A stretch of 53,312 nucleotides of DNA from Spirochaetales bacterium (GTDB lineage: Bacteria; Spirochaetota; Spirochaetia; SZUA-6; RPPD01), in assembly GCA_016929065.1 (NCBI GenBank), contig JAFGJO010000029.1, positions 1 to 53,312 of the forward strand, written 5' to 3'. A program made the position numbers and the translations under genes. This document shows positions 53,252 through 53,312 of this stretch, in pieces (position 1 is the first letter of the stretch; each line of letters begins with the position of its first letter). Below the pieces are notes generated by a model that was not told where the DNA came from, did not search any database, and saw nothing but the letters and a program-made list of their open reading frames with translations.

Positions 53252-53312
53252 ATGATTAAAAAAATACATTTTCTCGACATGCTTGCCCAGGCACTTGATG
53301 ATGGTAATGTGA
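53252..53312 (+). CDS. Start of a divergent gene, cut by the window edge
   Basis: ATG 53252 with GAAGG upstream opens MIKKIHFLDMLAQALDDGNV and runs past the edge. Being divergent from xylB, it could encode the operon's regulator, but 20 residues are too few to judge. Confidence 0.4.
   Translation, partial: MIKKIHFLDMLAQALDDGNV

Overview
The window looks like a chromosomal segment of a Gram-negative, plant-polysaccharide-degrading anaerobe, most likely a spirochaete (Spirochaetota). No rRNA or marker gene is present, so this rests on gene content. The clues are: several lipobox-type surface lipoproteins; a one-polypeptide regulator joining a LacI-type sugar sensor to an AraC-type DNA-binding domain; a metallo-beta-lactamase enzyme carrying two cyclic-nucleotide-binding domains; a lipoprotein sugar-binding subunit of ChvE type; and an oxygen-detoxifying flavodiiron protein. 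Fibrobacterota or another lignocellulose-degrading lineage is the main alternative.

Layout. 1-0.4 kb: a 33/41-bp tandem repeat array, one of several related pyrimidine-rich intergenic repeats (also near 15.0, 18.9 and 39.25 kb). 0.4-5.1 kb: flavodiiron protein, then an RND pump whose start codon directly follows a terminator-like hairpin. 5.2-9.7 kb: a three-repeat surface lipoprotein, a decayed Cache-sensor fragment, a DUF1624 membrane acyltransferase-like protein and a beta-rich protein with an interrupted 5' end. 9.7-14.8 kb: two tandem tail-anchored paralogues converging on an operon of NTF2-like, short-chain dehydrogenase and CrtI-like FAD oxidoreductase genes; function unknown and possibly a new lipid or isoprenoid pathway. 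15.3-18.8 kb: MrfA-MrfB (YprAB) DNA repair pair. 19.1-20.4 kb: TauE/SafE exporter and Rrf2 regulator with shared operator-like sequences. 20.5-23.9 kb: GH105 lipoprotein and the LacI-sensor/AraC regulator. 23.9-27.6 kb: glycosylation locus (GtrA flippase, protein O-mannosyltransferase-like enzyme, anchored PA14 protein, GT2 polyprenyl-phosphate glycosyltransferase). 27.6-31.3 kb: a giant two-headed pectate lyase (PL1 + PL9 with CBM35 modules). 31.8-39 kb: MFS transporter, a protein fused to an HU-like domain, ZIP transporter, a MASE3-like membrane protein, a small unknown, and the MBL/CNBD protein. 39.3-42.7 kb: GH57 enzyme and a second PL1 lipoprotein. 42.8-45.9 kb: SLATT-like 2TM protein with an overlapping 38-residue Arg/Pro-rich ORF, M24 peptidase-like protein, and a two-gene unknown operon. 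46.0-53.1 kb: xylose/aldose operon xylB-xylA-chvE-gguA-gguB on the minus strand, with internal terminators. A new + strand gene starts at the right edge.

How it works together. Two surface pectate lyases and GH105 depolymerise pectin and process unsaturated oligouronides. ChvE-GguAB imports monosaccharides, and XylA and XylB send xylose to xylulose-5-phosphate. The LacI/AraC regulator next to GH105 is a candidate controller. The best candidates for undescribed biology are the 9.7-14.8 kb redox/tail-anchored cluster, the PMT-PA14-GtrB set, the HU-fusion protein, and the SLATT protein with its overlapping Arg/Pro-rich mini-gene.
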